64,000 nucleotides of DNA from Wenyingzhuangia heitensis (lineage in GTDB: Bacteria; Bacteroidota; Bacteroidia; Flavobacteriales; Flavobacteriaceae), in NCBI RefSeq assembly GCF_011762155.1, contig NZ_JAASQL010000001.1, positions 1,798,001 to 1,862,000 on the forward strand. The letters are read 5' to 3'. The translations under genes and the position numbers were made by a program. Position 1 is the stretch's first letter; each line of letters starts with the position of its first letter. Shown here piece by piece: positions 31,026-40,826 of this stretch. The notes under the pieces were generated by a model. That model searched no databases and was not told the origin of the DNA. It saw nothing but the letters and a program-made list of their open reading frames with translations.

Positions 31026-31290
31026 GAGCATGGTGGTTTTTCTATGATATTTATCACGTATAGACGTAGTATCTAGTTTTTAAATAAATATTTTAGAGGA
31101 CAATCCACTTGGTAAAACATCAAATAACAGTTATGCTATAAACTAGAAGTTTTTTGTATTAAACAGTCTTCTTTATAGAAAGATGAATACTAAAAAATTT
31201 TAAAAACAAAATCTCAATTATTTAGAACAGAGTTTTTTTATTTTACCTTTAGTTGTATATAGTTTATCTAAATTTATAACTACACTTTTA
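31026..31290. other. intergenic region between arsR and the amino-acid permease
   Basis: This divergent stretch of 265 bases must carry promoters for both flanking units. I see AT-rich DNA without a convincing TTTG/TAnnTTTG pair, hairpin or small gene. Confidence 0.4.
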
Positions 31291-32595
31291 ATGAAAACGA
31301 AAGAAAATATAAGTGATAAAATAGGATTAAAAGAAGCTATTTCTATAGGGATTGGTGGGATGGTAGGAGGTGGTATTTTTGCCGTTCTTGGTTTGGCTGT
31401 GGCTTTGGCAAAAGGTGGGACTCCCATGTCTTTTTTAATAGCAGGAATTATAGCTTTGATAACATCATACAGTTACGTAAAATTATCTCTTAGGTATCCA
31501 GATAGAGGAGGAACGGTAAAGTTTATCAATCAAGGATTTGGAGTAGGAGTTTTTAGTGGAGGAATAAACAACCTACTTTGGATTAGTTATATTATTATGT
31601 TGGCTTTGTATGCATCGGCCTTTGGTTCTTATACTCCTAATTTGTTTCAGTTAACCAACAACTCTACTTTAGATGCTCATTTGTACGCTTCGGGAATTAT
31701 TGTTTTAGCAACGGCTATTAATTATTATAGCATTGCGGTGGTTGGAAAAATAGAATCGTATGCGGTAATTATAAAATTAGTGATTCTATTATCTTTTGTA
31801 GGGTTTGGTGTGTATGGTTTGTTTGGAAATCCACATTTAGAACAATTATCTTCAAAACATTGGGAATCCCCTTTTAAATTATTAACTGCCGGAATGGTTA
31901 TTTTTGTAGCCTATGAGGGATTTGAGTTAATAGCCAATGCGGCTCCAGATATTGTCAACCCCAAAAAAAACATTCCCAAAGCTTATTATGGATCTGTAAT
32001 TTTTGTAATATTTTTATATGTAATTATAGCGGCCATTACCGTTGGATCTTTAGATTTTAGTGTAATTGCAACGGCAGAAGATTATGTGCTAGCAGAAGCT
32101 GCCAAACCAATGTTAGGAAAGTTAGGTTTTACAATTATTACTATAGCGGCTTTAATTTCTACTTTTTCGGCCATTAATGCTTCTTTATATGGGGGGAGTA
32201 AAGTAAATTATGAAATTGCCGAAGATGATGAGCTTCCTAAAGAGTTTACGAGAAAGTTATGGAATCAACCAATTGGTTTGTTTATTACGGCTATTGCTAC
32301 GTTGGTATTGGTAAATACATTAGAGTTAGAAAGTATATCAACCGCAGGTAGTGTAGGTTTTTTATTGATATTTGCTGTGGTTAATTTTACGGGCTTTAAA
32401 CTATCTAAAGACATTAACGGAAAAAAGAGCATTCCACTTTTAGGAGCTATTTTTTGTTTTTTAGCGATGATTGCTTTACTCGTTCAACATTTTACAACAA
32501 GCAGGGGAGATGTATATATTGCTTTAGGCATTATTGTTTTTTGCTTTGTATTGGAATTTATTTATAAAAAAACAGAAGTTAAAAGTTCGTTATAA
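31291..32595 (+). CDS. APC-family amino-acid permease
   Basis: The 434-residue protein has about twelve membrane helices. The N-terminal GLKEAISIGIGGMVGGGIFAVLGLAV (helix 1 with the unwound GxGGGI region) and FVAYEGFELIANAAPDIVNPKKNIPKAYYGS (about 208-238) are typical of APC transporters. The substrate is not known. The gene is monocistronic, ending at a bidirectional terminator. Confidence 0.85.
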   Translation: MKTKENISDKIGLKEAISIGIGGMVGGGIFAVLGLAVALAKGGTPMSFLIAGIIALITSYSYVKLSLRYPDRGGTVKFINQGFGVGVFSGGINNLLWISYIIMLALYASAFGSYTPNLFQLTNNSTLDAHLYASGIIVLATAINYYSIAVVGKIESYAVIIKLVILLSFVGFGVYGLFGNPHLEQLSSKHWESPFKLLTAGMVIFVAYEGFELIANAAPDIVNPKKNIPKAYYGSVIFVIFLYVIIAAITVGSLDFSVIATAEDYVLAEAAKPMLGKLGFTIITIAALISTFSAINASLYGGSKVNYEIAEDDELPKEFTRKLWNQPIGLFITAIATLVLVNTLELESISTAGSVGFLLIFAVVNFTGFKLSKDINGKKSIPLLGAIFCFLAMIALLVQHFTTSRGDVYIALGIIVFCFVLEFIYKKTEVKSSL

Positions 32596-32643
32596 ACGAG
32601 TTTAGTTCTTGTTTTAAAGTTTTTTTATTGACAGACAAGTAAT

Positions 32644-32676
32644 AAAAAACTCCATCAGATGTTGATGGAGTTTTTT
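32644..32676. terminator. bidirectional terminator
   Basis: AAAAAACTCCATCA pairs with TGATGGAGTTTTTT (32644-32657 with 32663-32676). A and T tracts on both sides serve the convergent permease and the small membrane protein gene. Confidence 0.85.
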
Positions 32677-32682
32677 GTTTGT

Positions 32683-32979
32683 TTAACGTGGAATTTTTTT
32701 CTGAATATTAAAAACAATCCAAAGACCTAACATTCCAGATATGCAAGAAACAGATAGGTTTAACATCAGTAATAAATAATGAATTTTTGTAAGGCTTACT
32801 ATATTGTTAGGTGCAAAGCCTAATCGGCCAAAAGATTTAAGAATAAAAATACTAACAAACACTCCTATAATACTGTTGGCTGTAAATCCTAAAGAATATT
32901 TGGGTTTTAGTTTACCAAAAACAACGGCTCCCAAAATTCCAAAGAGAATACTTAGTAAAGAAATAAGAGTTTCTGTCAT
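32683..32979 (-). CDS. small membrane protein of unknown function
   Basis: This 98-residue protein has three likely membrane helices (about 5-22, 32-50, 68-92). No family is recognised. It lies downstream of cydAB on the same strand with a 60-base gap, so it may be cotranscribed, but a link to the oxidase is not shown. Confidence 0.6.
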   Translation of the reverse strand: MTETLISLLSILFGILGAVVFGKLKPKYSLGFTANSIIGVFVSIFILKSFGRLGFAPNNIVSLTKIHYLLLMLNLSVSCISGMLGLWIVFNIQKKIPR

Positions 32980-33038
32980 TTTTTAAGTTTTGATTCGGTT
33001 TGTATTCAAGCCTTTTATGTGTTTGAGAAGTGAGCAAT

Positions 33039-34112
33039 TTAATGTCCATATTCTCTATCATCAATCTTGCCTTTATTCAGTTTTTTCTGAATGATAAAGT
33101 AAGCTACAATTAAAATCCCTCCAATAATCATCCAAGGAATCGCAACAGACAATCCGTAGGTACTAGTCGCTGTATTATAAATAGTTAAATCTGGGTTTAA
33201 ATTGTTGGTAGACGGTAATAAAACAGGAAACATAGTTGCCAGTGTAGAAGTAACTCCACCTGTAATAATTAAGCTAGAGAATATAAATCCGTGAACTTCT
33301 TTTTTTAGTTTTTTAATAAAGAACATCCCTATCAATCCTATAAAATATACAAGAGGAAAAACTAAAAATAAAGGATATTCTAAATAATTAGCCAAAGGAT
33401 GAGGTTCTACAATATGCCATATACTTAAAGAAAAAACAGTTAATATAGCTAAGGCAATATTCAACCTAAAAATAACGGTTTTTAAATGGTTGTTAATGCT
33501 GGCATTGGTTTTTACAAGAATCCAATTGGCACCGTGTATGGCCAAAGTAACTACAGCTATAATACCAATAACAATAGTAAACCAATCAATAACACCAGGG
33601 TGTGTTGTAGATGGGCTAAAACTACTGTCCCATAAAGGCAAAAAGAAATAGTGAGGTTCGTAGGCAGACATTCCATATTCTACGCCTCCTAAATTTACAC
33701 CTCTGGCAACGTTTCCTAGAGCAATTCCAAAAAACAATGCCAATAACAAACTAGAAACACCAAAAGCTTTGTCCCAAATAGTTTTCCATATAGAGTGATT
33801 GATCTGTGATCTTAACTCTAATCCTAAAGCTCTAAAAATAATTAACCACAACACAATAATTAAGGGCAAATAAAAGCCACTAAACACCGATGCATAAAAG
33901 GTAGGAAAAGCCATAAATAACAATCCACCAGCAGCTACTAACCAAACCTCGTTAGAGTCCCAAAACAATCCAGCAGCTTTAGATATTACTTCTTTGTCTT
34001 TGTCTGTTTTGGCAAAAAACAAATGAATAATTCCTGTACCAAAATCATAACCATCTAAAATAAAAAAGACCGTTAGTATAACTGCAATAATAATGTACCA
34101 AATAATTTCCAT
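33039..34112 (-). CDS. cydB: cytochrome bd oxidase subunit II
   Basis: The 357-residue membrane protein opens with a conserved helix (IWYIIIAVILTVFFILDGYDFGTGI, the LDGYDxGxGI motif) and continues with GLFWDSNEVWLVAAGGLLFMAFP, both characteristic of CydB. With CydA it forms the quinol oxidase bd, which reduces oxygen at low tension in the cytoplasmic membrane. It begins three bases after cydA. Confidence 0.95.
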   Translation of the reverse strand: MEIIWYIIIAVILTVFFILDGYDFGTGIIHLFFAKTDKDKEVISKAAGLFWDSNEVWLVAAGGLLFMAFPTFYASVFSGFYLPLIIVLWLIIFRALGLELRSQINHSIWKTIWDKAFGVSSLLLALFFGIALGNVARGVNLGGVEYGMSAYEPHYFFLPLWDSSFSPSTTHPGVIDWFTIVIGIIAVVTLAIHGANWILVKTNASINNHLKTVIFRLNIALAILTVFSLSIWHIVEPHPLANYLEYPLFLVFPLVYFIGLIGMFFIKKLKKEVHGFIFSSLIITGGVTSTLATMFPVLLPSTNNLNPDLTIYNTATSTYGLSVAIPWMIIGGILIVAYFIIQKKLNKGKIDDREYGH

Positions 34113-34115
34113 GAT

Positions 34116-35447
34116 TTAGTGTTTTAAAGATTTAGGTCCGTGGTAAATTGTTTTCCCCACAAGAATTAAAAATAAAAGTCCTAGTAACATATACAAGGCA
34201 ACAAAACCAAGCAATGTAAATAAAGTGTTTCCAGATGATACTGTTGGAGATATTCCATCTACCGTTTTTAACAAACCATATACTAAATAAGGTTGTCTAC
34301 CCAATTCTGCCACATACCAACCGGTAATGTTTGCTATAAATGGAAAAGGAACTAAAAATAACAATGTCCACAACAAAGGTTTAAAGGTGTATAGTTTTTT
34401 ACGATATAAAAAGACAACGGATAACATCATAATTCCAATAAAAATAGTACCCAAGCCTACCATAATATGATAGGAATAATACAAAGCAGGAATGTTGTCT
34501 GGTAATTCACTTTTTTTAAAGTGATCCATTCCAATAATTTGTTTGTTCCAATCTTGATAGGTTAAAAAACTTAATATATTTGGAACCGCTATTTTATTGT
34601 CTAACTTTTTTTCAACCATGTTTGGCTGCCCAATTAAAACAATTTCGGCACCTGCATGTTCTGTTTCAAAAATACCTTCCATAGCAGCAAAAGCAGCGGG
34701 TTGATATTTAGCTACGTTTTTCGCATTTAAATCTCCTGTAGGAAAAGCTACCAATAAACTAGCCACTAGTCCAAACACAATTCCTGTTTTTACAAATAGT
34801 TTTCCATGTTCCTCGTTCTTTTTTATCAGTAAATAAAAAGCACCAATACTAGCCACTACAAATGCAGAAGTAACTAAAGAAGCCATTTGATTGTGTAAAA
34901 AAGCGGGTAACAACCAAGGATTGCTAAATAGTTGAGAGAAATGAGTTAATACAAATTTTCCGTTTTCTAAAATTTCATAACCTACGGGGTGCTGCATCCA
35001 AGCATTGGTGGCTAAAATTAAATACCCACTTGCCCAAGAGCCTAAAAAGACAAAGAACCCTGTTAAGAAATGTAGTTTTTGACCCATAATTTTTTCACCA
35101 AAAATAAAGAGTGCTAAAAAAGACGATTCTAAAAAGAAAGAAAAGGTTCCTTCCATAGCTAAGGTTTGTCCTATAATTCCTCCCGTAAGCTCAGAGAATT
35201 TTGCCCAGTTGGTACCAAACTGAAATTCCATAGGAATACCCGTAATTACACCCATAGTAAAATTGATGGCAAAAATTTTCATGAAAAATTTAGCTGCATC
35301 GTTGTAAATTTCTTTGTTTGATTTTAAATAATATCCTTTAAAAAACAGGATAATTAAAGACAATCCCATAGTTAATTGTGGGAAAATGTAGTGGAATGTA
35401 ATCGTAAATGCAAATTGCAATCGATCGTAAAAAATCATGTCTTCCAT
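34116..35447 (-). CDS. cydA: cytochrome bd oxidase subunit I
   Basis: This 443-residue protein has the CydA signatures: FHYIFPQLTMGLS with heme ligand His19, GIPMEFQFGTNW, the second His region LHNQMASLVTSAF, and GWYVAELGRQPYLVYGLL. The quinol-binding Q-loop is of the short type, matching the overall length. It is the first gene of cydAB; no clear promoter match was found in the 155 bases upstream. Confidence 0.95.
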   Translation of the reverse strand: MEDMIFYDRLQFAFTITFHYIFPQLTMGLSLIILFFKGYYLKSNKEIYNDAAKFFMKIFAINFTMGVITGIPMEFQFGTNWAKFSELTGGIIGQTLAMEGTFSFFLESSFLALFIFGEKIMGQKLHFLTGFFVFLGSWASGYLILATNAWMQHPVGYEILENGKFVLTHFSQLFSNPWLLPAFLHNQMASLVTSAFVVASIGAFYLLIKKNEEHGKLFVKTGIVFGLVASLLVAFPTGDLNAKNVAKYQPAAFAAMEGIFETEHAGAEIVLIGQPNMVEKKLDNKIAVPNILSFLTYQDWNKQIIGMDHFKKSELPDNIPALYYSYHIMVGLGTIFIGIMMLSVVFLYRKKLYTFKPLLWTLLFLVPFPFIANITGWYVAELGRQPYLVYGLLKTVDGISPTVSSGNTLFTLLGFVALYMLLGLLFLILVGKTIYHGPKSLKH

Positions 35448-35602
35448 AGGGAGATAGATGTAAGCAAAAGTTAAAAAATAGTGAACTCAATTTTAGAAAA
35501 AAAATCAATTAGAATAAGGAATTTTTTTGCTAAAATTGTAGGTATAAATTTACGAGAATTACTTTGTTTATCTGTTACTTTTGATACATAAAAACCCTGT
35601 TT

Positions 35603-36634
35603 TTAATCATTTTTTATAGAGGATTCTCTTACTATTAAATTGGTTTTTATTTCTACAGTTTTATAATCCATATAGTTTTCTTTTGGATTGTCTATTTCAT
35701 CAATTAAATAATTAATAGCGGTTTTTCCTACTTTGGAACCTGGCTGATCTACCGTAGTAAGGTTTGGATTTACTATTCTGGAAGCCAGAGAGTTGCTGAA
35801 TCCTACAATGGCAATTTCTTCAGGAATTTTAATGTTGTTCTTTTTAAAAACTTGCATGGCACCCACTGCACAGTTGTCGGTAATACAAAACACAGCATCG
35901 GGTCTTTGTGGATTTTTTAAAACGGTTTCGGCCAATTTTCTTCCTTGTTCTAGCGGAATGTATTTAGAACTATATACTAGAGATTCATCAAAAGGCAAGT
36001 TGTTTGTTTTTAAAGCTCTTAAATAACCTTCATATCTTTTTAGAGAGTTAAAAGAGTCGTTGGTTTCTTTAAATATGGCAATTCTTTTACGACCTGTATC
36101 AATCAAATGTTTTACAGCATTAAAAGCAGCTTGTTCATCGTCTATAATTACTTGAGTACAAGGGACTTTTCTAGATACTTTGTCAAATAAAATTAAAGGC
36201 ACCTGCTCTATGTATTTGATAATTTTGTCTACGTTATAGGTATCCCTAGTTAAGGATAGTAAAATTCCATCTACTCCCAAATGCAGCATGGTGTTTAACA
36301 ATTCTATTTGTTTGTCATAACTATCTTTAGATCCTGTAATAATAACATGATATCCTTTTTTTTCCGCCTCTTCTAAAATAGCTTCTAATATAGTTGAGGA
36401 GTAATAATGAGTAAGATTTGGAACCACTACACCAATAAGATGTGTTCTATGTTTTCTAAAACCTTGTGCAAATATATTGGGAAAGTAATTTAACTCTTTG
36501 GCCTTTGCATGCACTAAAGCTATGGTTTCTTTGCTAATGTCTTTGTGGTTTTTTAAGGACCTAGAAACAGTAGATATAGATAGATTTAAAGCCTCTGCTA
36601 TATGTTTTAAGGTAACGGTCTGTCTTTTCTTCAT
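35603..36634 (-). CDS. LacI-family transcriptional regulator
   Basis: This 343-residue protein has a LacI helix-turn-helix (VTLKHIAEALNLSISTVSRSLKNHKDIS, about 6-33) with hinge helix and a periplasmic-binding-like effector domain (about 60-340). It is divergent from the TonB receptor of the sugar locus, with a perfect 16-bp LacI-type palindrome in between. It probably senses a sugar released by the two glycosidases and controls the whole locus. Confidence 0.9.
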   Translation of the reverse strand: MKKRQTVTLKHIAEALNLSISTVSRSLKNHKDISKETIALVHAKAKELNYFPNIFAQGFRKHRTHLIGVVVPNLTHYYSSTILEAILEEAEKKGYHVIITGSKDSYDKQIELLNTMLHLGVDGILLSLTRDTYNVDKIIKYIEQVPLILFDKVSRKVPCTQVIIDDEQAAFNAVKHLIDTGRKRIAIFKETNDSFNSLKRYEGYLRALKTNNLPFDESLVYSSKYIPLEQGRKLAETVLKNPQRPDAVFCITDNCAVGAMQVFKKNNIKIPEEIAIVGFSNSLASRIVNPNLTTVDQPGSKVGKTAINYLIDEIDNPKENYMDYKTVEIKTNLIVRESSIKND

Positions 36635-36663
36635 ACAACAAATTTCTACAAATAAATAGATTA

Positions 36664-36679
36664 CCGCAAACGTTTGCGG
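36664..36679. promoter_or_regulatory. LacI-type operator
   Basis: CCGCAAACGTTTGCGG is a perfect 16-bp palindrome with the central CG typical of LacI operators. It lies 30 bases from the lacI-type start and about 88 bases before the TonB receptor start. A TAATTTTG box (36723-36730) may be the receptor's -7 element, which puts the operator upstream of the promoter core. Confidence 0.8.
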
Positions 36680-36766
36680 GTTAATTTTTGTAAATTATGT
36701 AAAATAAACTTGCTTTTAGTGATAATTTTGTAATAGAACAATTTAATAACTATAAATACGGAAATC

Positions 36767-39418
36767 ATGAAAAAAATTATTTTTACAGTTTTGTGTACTA
36801 TATTCTACCTAAACGGTAGTGCACAAACAAAGATTACGGGGACAGTAAAGGATGCAACGGGTTTTCCCATTCCTTTAGCAAATGTTAAAATTAAAGGAAC
36901 CAATGCAGGAACTACTTCGGATTTAGATGGTAATTTCTTAATTATATCTAAAGAGTCAGGAGAAAAAACAATTGAAATTTCGAATATAGGAAACGATACG
37001 TTTACAAAAGTGATTGTTTTAAACGGAAAAGCAATTGTAATAAACGCTACATTAAAAGGAGGAGTTAGCAATTTAGAGGAAGTGGTACTAACAGCTTCTA
37101 CTACGTTTAGATCTCAAAAAGAGGCACCCATGTCTATTAGTTCTGTTAAAGCAACAGAAATCACAAAATTATCGGCAAATAGCCAGGCAGATATTTTGCG
37201 TAGTGTACCCGGAATTACTGCCGAAGGTGGTGGTGGAGAGGTTGCTGCCAATGTATTTGTAAGAGGTTTGCCTTCTGGAGGACAGTATGTATTTAACCCT
37301 TTACAGTACGATGGAATGCCATTAATTAGTGCTTTTGGATTAAACTCTTCTGCGCATGATGTATATGCTAGAACAGATATTGGTTTTAAAGGAGTTGAAT
37401 TTGTACGTGGAGGTTCTGCTATTTTATATGGAGCAGGTTCTGTAGCGGGTATTATTAACTATACAAGTAAAACAGGAGATACAGATCCAGGAAACATAGT
37501 AAATGTAGAATGGGCAAACGGAGGTAGAATTAAAACGGATTTTTATTCTGGAGGTAAATTAGGAGGAAAAGATTCTGATACTTACTATGCGTTAACAGGA
37601 TTTGTAAGGTATGATGAAGGTCCTTTAGATGTTGGTTTGCCAACAAAAGGAGTGCAGTTAAGAGGTAATATTAAAAAGAAGTTTGACAAAGGTTCTTTTA
37701 CCATGCACGGACAATTTATAGATGATAAAGTTCAATTTTATACAGGAGTTCCTTTAGATGGAGACTCTAGAGAAAGAATAGCAGGGAATGATGGAGAAGA
37801 TGTAGAGCAATTATTATCTAGTCAATTAGCAAATACATCGTTTTTAACACCAAACGGTAACTATACAAGTCCTATTGGAGATGGAGTTGCAACAAAAGGG
37901 GGGTATTTCTTAGGAGATTTTAATTATAGGTTTGACAACGATTTAAAATTTAGAGCCAAAGCTAGATATGCTAAATATCAACACAGTTTTGCTTTATTAG
38001 GTGGTGCTGGAGATCCAACAAAATTAAGTGATTTGGTTAACAATATTGATGCTAACAACACGGGATATAGTGCGGTTTATCAAGGTGGTGGTAATATTGA
38101 AATAGATGGAAACACAAGAGTTGTAAGTAACAACTATACAGACAGAATTAGACCTATGACTGATTATTCTGGAGAAGCTTCTTTAACCAAAACAATAGAG
38201 TTAACTAATACAGAGCACAACATTACGGTAGGTACTTTCTTATCTAGAACAGAAGCAGAAGATATCAACTATCAATTTTCTTACTTATCAGAATTTAACA
38301 ACGATCCTAGATTGGTAAACTTAAATTATACGGATGCTGGAGGAAATAACGTAATTTATTCTCAAGGAGGAATTTACAACAGAGCAGGACAAACTGCAAA
38401 TAAGTATTTATCACAAAATAGATCTGCATTTTATATTTCTGATGAAATTGTAATGGATAAATGGAGATTTGATGTTGGATTTAGAGTAGAAAGTACAAAT
38501 GGTGAGTTTATGGATGGAAATATTGTAGAGTCTACCGTATATACAGATCCTGAATTAACAAGTGAATTGGCAAACGTAAAGTCAGCAGATGGAACTTTTA
38601 CAAAAGGAACAGTGAGCGCAACAGATTGGGCAGCTTCTTTTGCAGCATTATATAAATTAAATGATACGTTTAACTTATACGGAAACCTTTCTAAAGGATA
38701 TTTCTTTCCACAGTTAAGAACCTTTACTCCAGTAGCGGGTATTCCAGAAACTAAATATGATGCTGAAAAAATTTATCAGTTTGAGTTAGGTACCAAAATT
38801 AGTACTAGTAAATTTAGTGGTGCAGTAGCTGTATATGCAGTGTTTTTAGAAGATAGAGTAAAACTTCTTCAAGAAATTGATGCAACAGGATTGTTAATAG
38901 ATAATTCTAGAGAAACACAAAGCACTCAAACGTTTGGTATAGAGTTAAATGGAGATTTAGAAGTAGTTAAAAACTTACACTTAAGAGGTACAGCTACATT
39001 CCAAGATCATGAATTAACAGAAAACATCAGTGAAAATTTGGTAGACAACACAGTATCAAGAACCAACGAAGGAAATGAATTGGCAAGACAACCAAACTTT
39101 ATAGGAAGCTTAGGGTTGCACTATGACAACAGTAAGTTTGATACTAGTTTTACAGTAAACCATACAGGAAGTAAGTTTAACCAAGATGTAAATGAAGTGG
39201 AGTTAGATCCAATTACAATTGCACGTGTGAACGCTGGATATACTTTTGATATAGAAGATGATAAAACATTAAGATTAGGAGCTTCAATATTCAATTTATT
39301 TGATAGTGATGGAGTTACAGAAGGAAACCCAAGAGGAGATTCAGTTTCTGGAACTTACTTTAAAGGTAGACCAATTTTACCAAGAAGATTCTTTGTAACG
39401 GCTTCATTCAACTTCTAA
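36767..39418 (+). CDS. TonB-dependent outer membrane receptor
   Basis: This 883-residue protein has a signal peptide (1-19, ending NGSAQ), a carboxypeptidase-regulatory-like beta domain (about 20-105, ITGTVKDATGFPIPLANVKIKG), a plug domain (about 115-235, ADILRSVPGI and FVRGGSAILYGAGSVAGIINY) and a 22-strand barrel ending in PRRFFVTASFNF. It imports a ligand across the outer membrane. No SusD gene is adjacent and the length is below usual SusC proteins, so it more resembles single-gene receptors for small ligands. It heads the LacI-controlled sugar locus. Confidence 0.9.
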   Translation: MKKIIFTVLCTIFYLNGSAQTKITGTVKDATGFPIPLANVKIKGTNAGTTSDLDGNFLIISKESGEKTIEISNIGNDTFTKVIVLNGKAIVINATLKGGVSNLEEVVLTASTTFRSQKEAPMSISSVKATEITKLSANSQADILRSVPGITAEGGGGEVAANVFVRGLPSGGQYVFNPLQYDGMPLISAFGLNSSAHDVYARTDIGFKGVEFVRGGSAILYGAGSVAGIINYTSKTGDTDPGNIVNVEWANGGRIKTDFYSGGKLGGKDSDTYYALTGFVRYDEGPLDVGLPTKGVQLRGNIKKKFDKGSFTMHGQFIDDKVQFYTGVPLDGDSRERIAGNDGEDVEQLLSSQLANTSFLTPNGNYTSPIGDGVATKGGYFLGDFNYRFDNDLKFRAKARYAKYQHSFALLGGAGDPTKLSDLVNNIDANNTGYSAVYQGGGNIEIDGNTRVVSNNYTDRIRPMTDYSGEASLTKTIELTNTEHNITVGTFLSRTEAEDINYQFSYLSEFNNDPRLVNLNYTDAGGNNVIYSQGGIYNRAGQTANKYLSQNRSAFYISDEIVMDKWRFDVGFRVESTNGEFMDGNIVESTVYTDPELTSELANVKSADGTFTKGTVSATDWAASFAALYKLNDTFNLYGNLSKGYFFPQLRTFTPVAGIPETKYDAEKIYQFELGTKISTSKFSGAVAVYAVFLEDRVKLLQEIDATGLLIDNSRETQSTQTFGIELNGDLEVVKNLHLRGTATFQDHELTENISENLVDNTVSRTNEGNELARQPNFIGSLGLHYDNSKFDTSFTVNHTGSKFNQDVNEVELDPITIARVNAGYTFDIEDDKTLRLGASIFNLFDSDGVTEGNPRGDSVSGTYFKGRPILPRRFFVTASFNF

Positions 39419-39459
39419 GAAGCATACAAACAATACCAAAGTAGTTTAGTTAAGTTATG

Positions 39460-39500
39460 CTCATCATCCTAATTTATATAAGGTGGATGATGAGTTTTTT
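39460..39500 (+). terminator. terminator between receptor and glycosidase genes
   Basis: CTCATCATCC (39460-39469) pairs with GGATGATGAG (39485-39494), followed by TTTTTT. It may reduce expression of the downstream enzymes relative to the receptor. Confidence 0.8.
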
Positions 39501-39513
39501 AAAAGTGAAAATC

Positions 39514-40818
39514 ATGAAAAATTTAGAAAACGAAGCAAAAAGAGTGCTTTTAGGGAACTGGAAAGATGGATTTAGTGTGCCGTGTGCCAATTTATATCCT
39601 TTTCAATGGAAGTGGGATTCAGGATTTATAGCTATTGGTTTTGCTCATTTTGATATGGACAAAGCAGAAAAAGAAGTAGCTACTTTATTAGATGCACAAT
39701 GGGACAACGGATTTATTCCGCACATTGTGTTTCATACCAAAAGTGACACCTATTTTCCTGGACCAGAGTTCCACCAATCGGAATTGCATCCAGATTCTTC
39801 TAAAAAATATAAGTCTACAGGAATGACTCAACCTCCTGTAACAGGTTTTGTGTTAGAAGAAATGTATAACATTAGCAAAGATAAACCAGCGACGTTGGCA
39901 TATATTAATTCGGTTATCGATAAAGTATATCACAACCATCAGTATTTTTATGAAAATAGAGATCCTCATCAAGAAGGTTTGGTATACATCTATCATAACT
40001 GGGAGTCAGGTACAGATAATTCTCCTATTTGGGATGATATTTTTGCAACCATGAACCCACCACATTATGAGTTTACACGAAGAGATACCACACATGTAGA
40101 TGCTTCGGAAAGACCAACTAACAGAGAGTATGATCATTATTTACATATTATAAACATTGCCAAAGAGCACAATTATAGTGATGAAAAAATAGCGGAATTG
40201 TCTCCGTTTTTAGTACAAGACCCTTTGTTTAATTCGATGTTGATAAAATCTAACGAGGCATTGATCAATTTGTACAAAATGATTGGAGGTAATGATGATA
40301 AAATTAAACAGTTAACGGAATGGAATACCAAATCTGTGCATAGTATGAATACCAAGTTATACGATGAGAATTTGAAAGTATATGTACATTACGATTTAAG
40401 AAATAATAAACCAATTCCTTTTATTACATCTTCTTCTTTTTCTCCAGTATTTGCTAACATTGCTACCCCAGAACAAGTGGAAGGACTTGTTACTGTAATG
40501 TTAGACAAATTTGGAGGAGAAGATAAATACTTGTGTGCTTCTTTTGATCCTACTAATGAACGTTACAATCCTAAAAAATATTGGAGAGGTCCTGTTTGGG
40601 TAAACTTAAATTGGATGTTATACAGAGGATTAAGAAAATATGGATACAGTGAGTTGGCAGAAAGAGTAAAAAAAGATACCATAGAGATTGTAGAAAAAAG
40701 TGGGTTTTATGAGTATTTTGATGCTAGAAAAGAGATACACAATACCGGTAAAGCTGGTTATGGAGGAGGAGACTTTTCTTGGAGTGCTGCTTTGTTATTA
40801 GATATGTTAAAAGATTAA
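39514..40818 (+). CDS. GH63 glycosidase, possible mannosyl/glucosylglycerate hydrolase
   Basis: This 434-residue cytosolic (alpha/alpha)6 enzyme has bacterial GH63 marks: FQWKWDSGFIAIGFAHFD (about 30-47), QWDNGFIPHIVFH, GMTQPPVTGFVL, HNWESGTDNSPIW with probable acid Asp168, and YWRGPVWVNLNWMLYRGL (about 356-373). Bacterial GH63 members of this length include hydrolases of mannosylglycerate and glucosylglycerate, which release glycerate. A glycerate kinase gene lies in the same locus, which supports that substrate. ATG 39514 is chosen because the frame's first ATG (39457) lies before the terminator. Family is clear; substrate is inferred. Confidence 0.8.
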   Translation: MKNLENEAKRVLLGNWKDGFSVPCANLYPFQWKWDSGFIAIGFAHFDMDKAEKEVATLLDAQWDNGFIPHIVFHTKSDTYFPGPEFHQSELHPDSSKKYKSTGMTQPPVTGFVLEEMYNISKDKPATLAYINSVIDKVYHNHQYFYENRDPHQEGLVYIYHNWESGTDNSPIWDDIFATMNPPHYEFTRRDTTHVDASERPTNREYDHYLHIINIAKEHNYSDEKIAELSPFLVQDPLFNSMLIKSNEALINLYKMIGGNDDKIKQLTEWNTKSVHSMNTKLYDENLKVYVHYDLRNNKPIPFITSSSFSPVFANIATPEQVEGLVTVMLDKFGGEDKYLCASFDPTNERYNPKKYWRGPVWVNLNWMLYRGLRKYGYSELAERVKKDTIEIVEKSGFYEYFDARKEIHNTGKAGYGGGDFSWSAALLLDMLKD

Positions 40819-40826
40819 TAAACAAC

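Noticed and set aside
39457-39513. Earlier ATG for the GH63 gene
   Set aside because: It would translate the intrinsic terminator hairpin; the family start fits ATG 39514.
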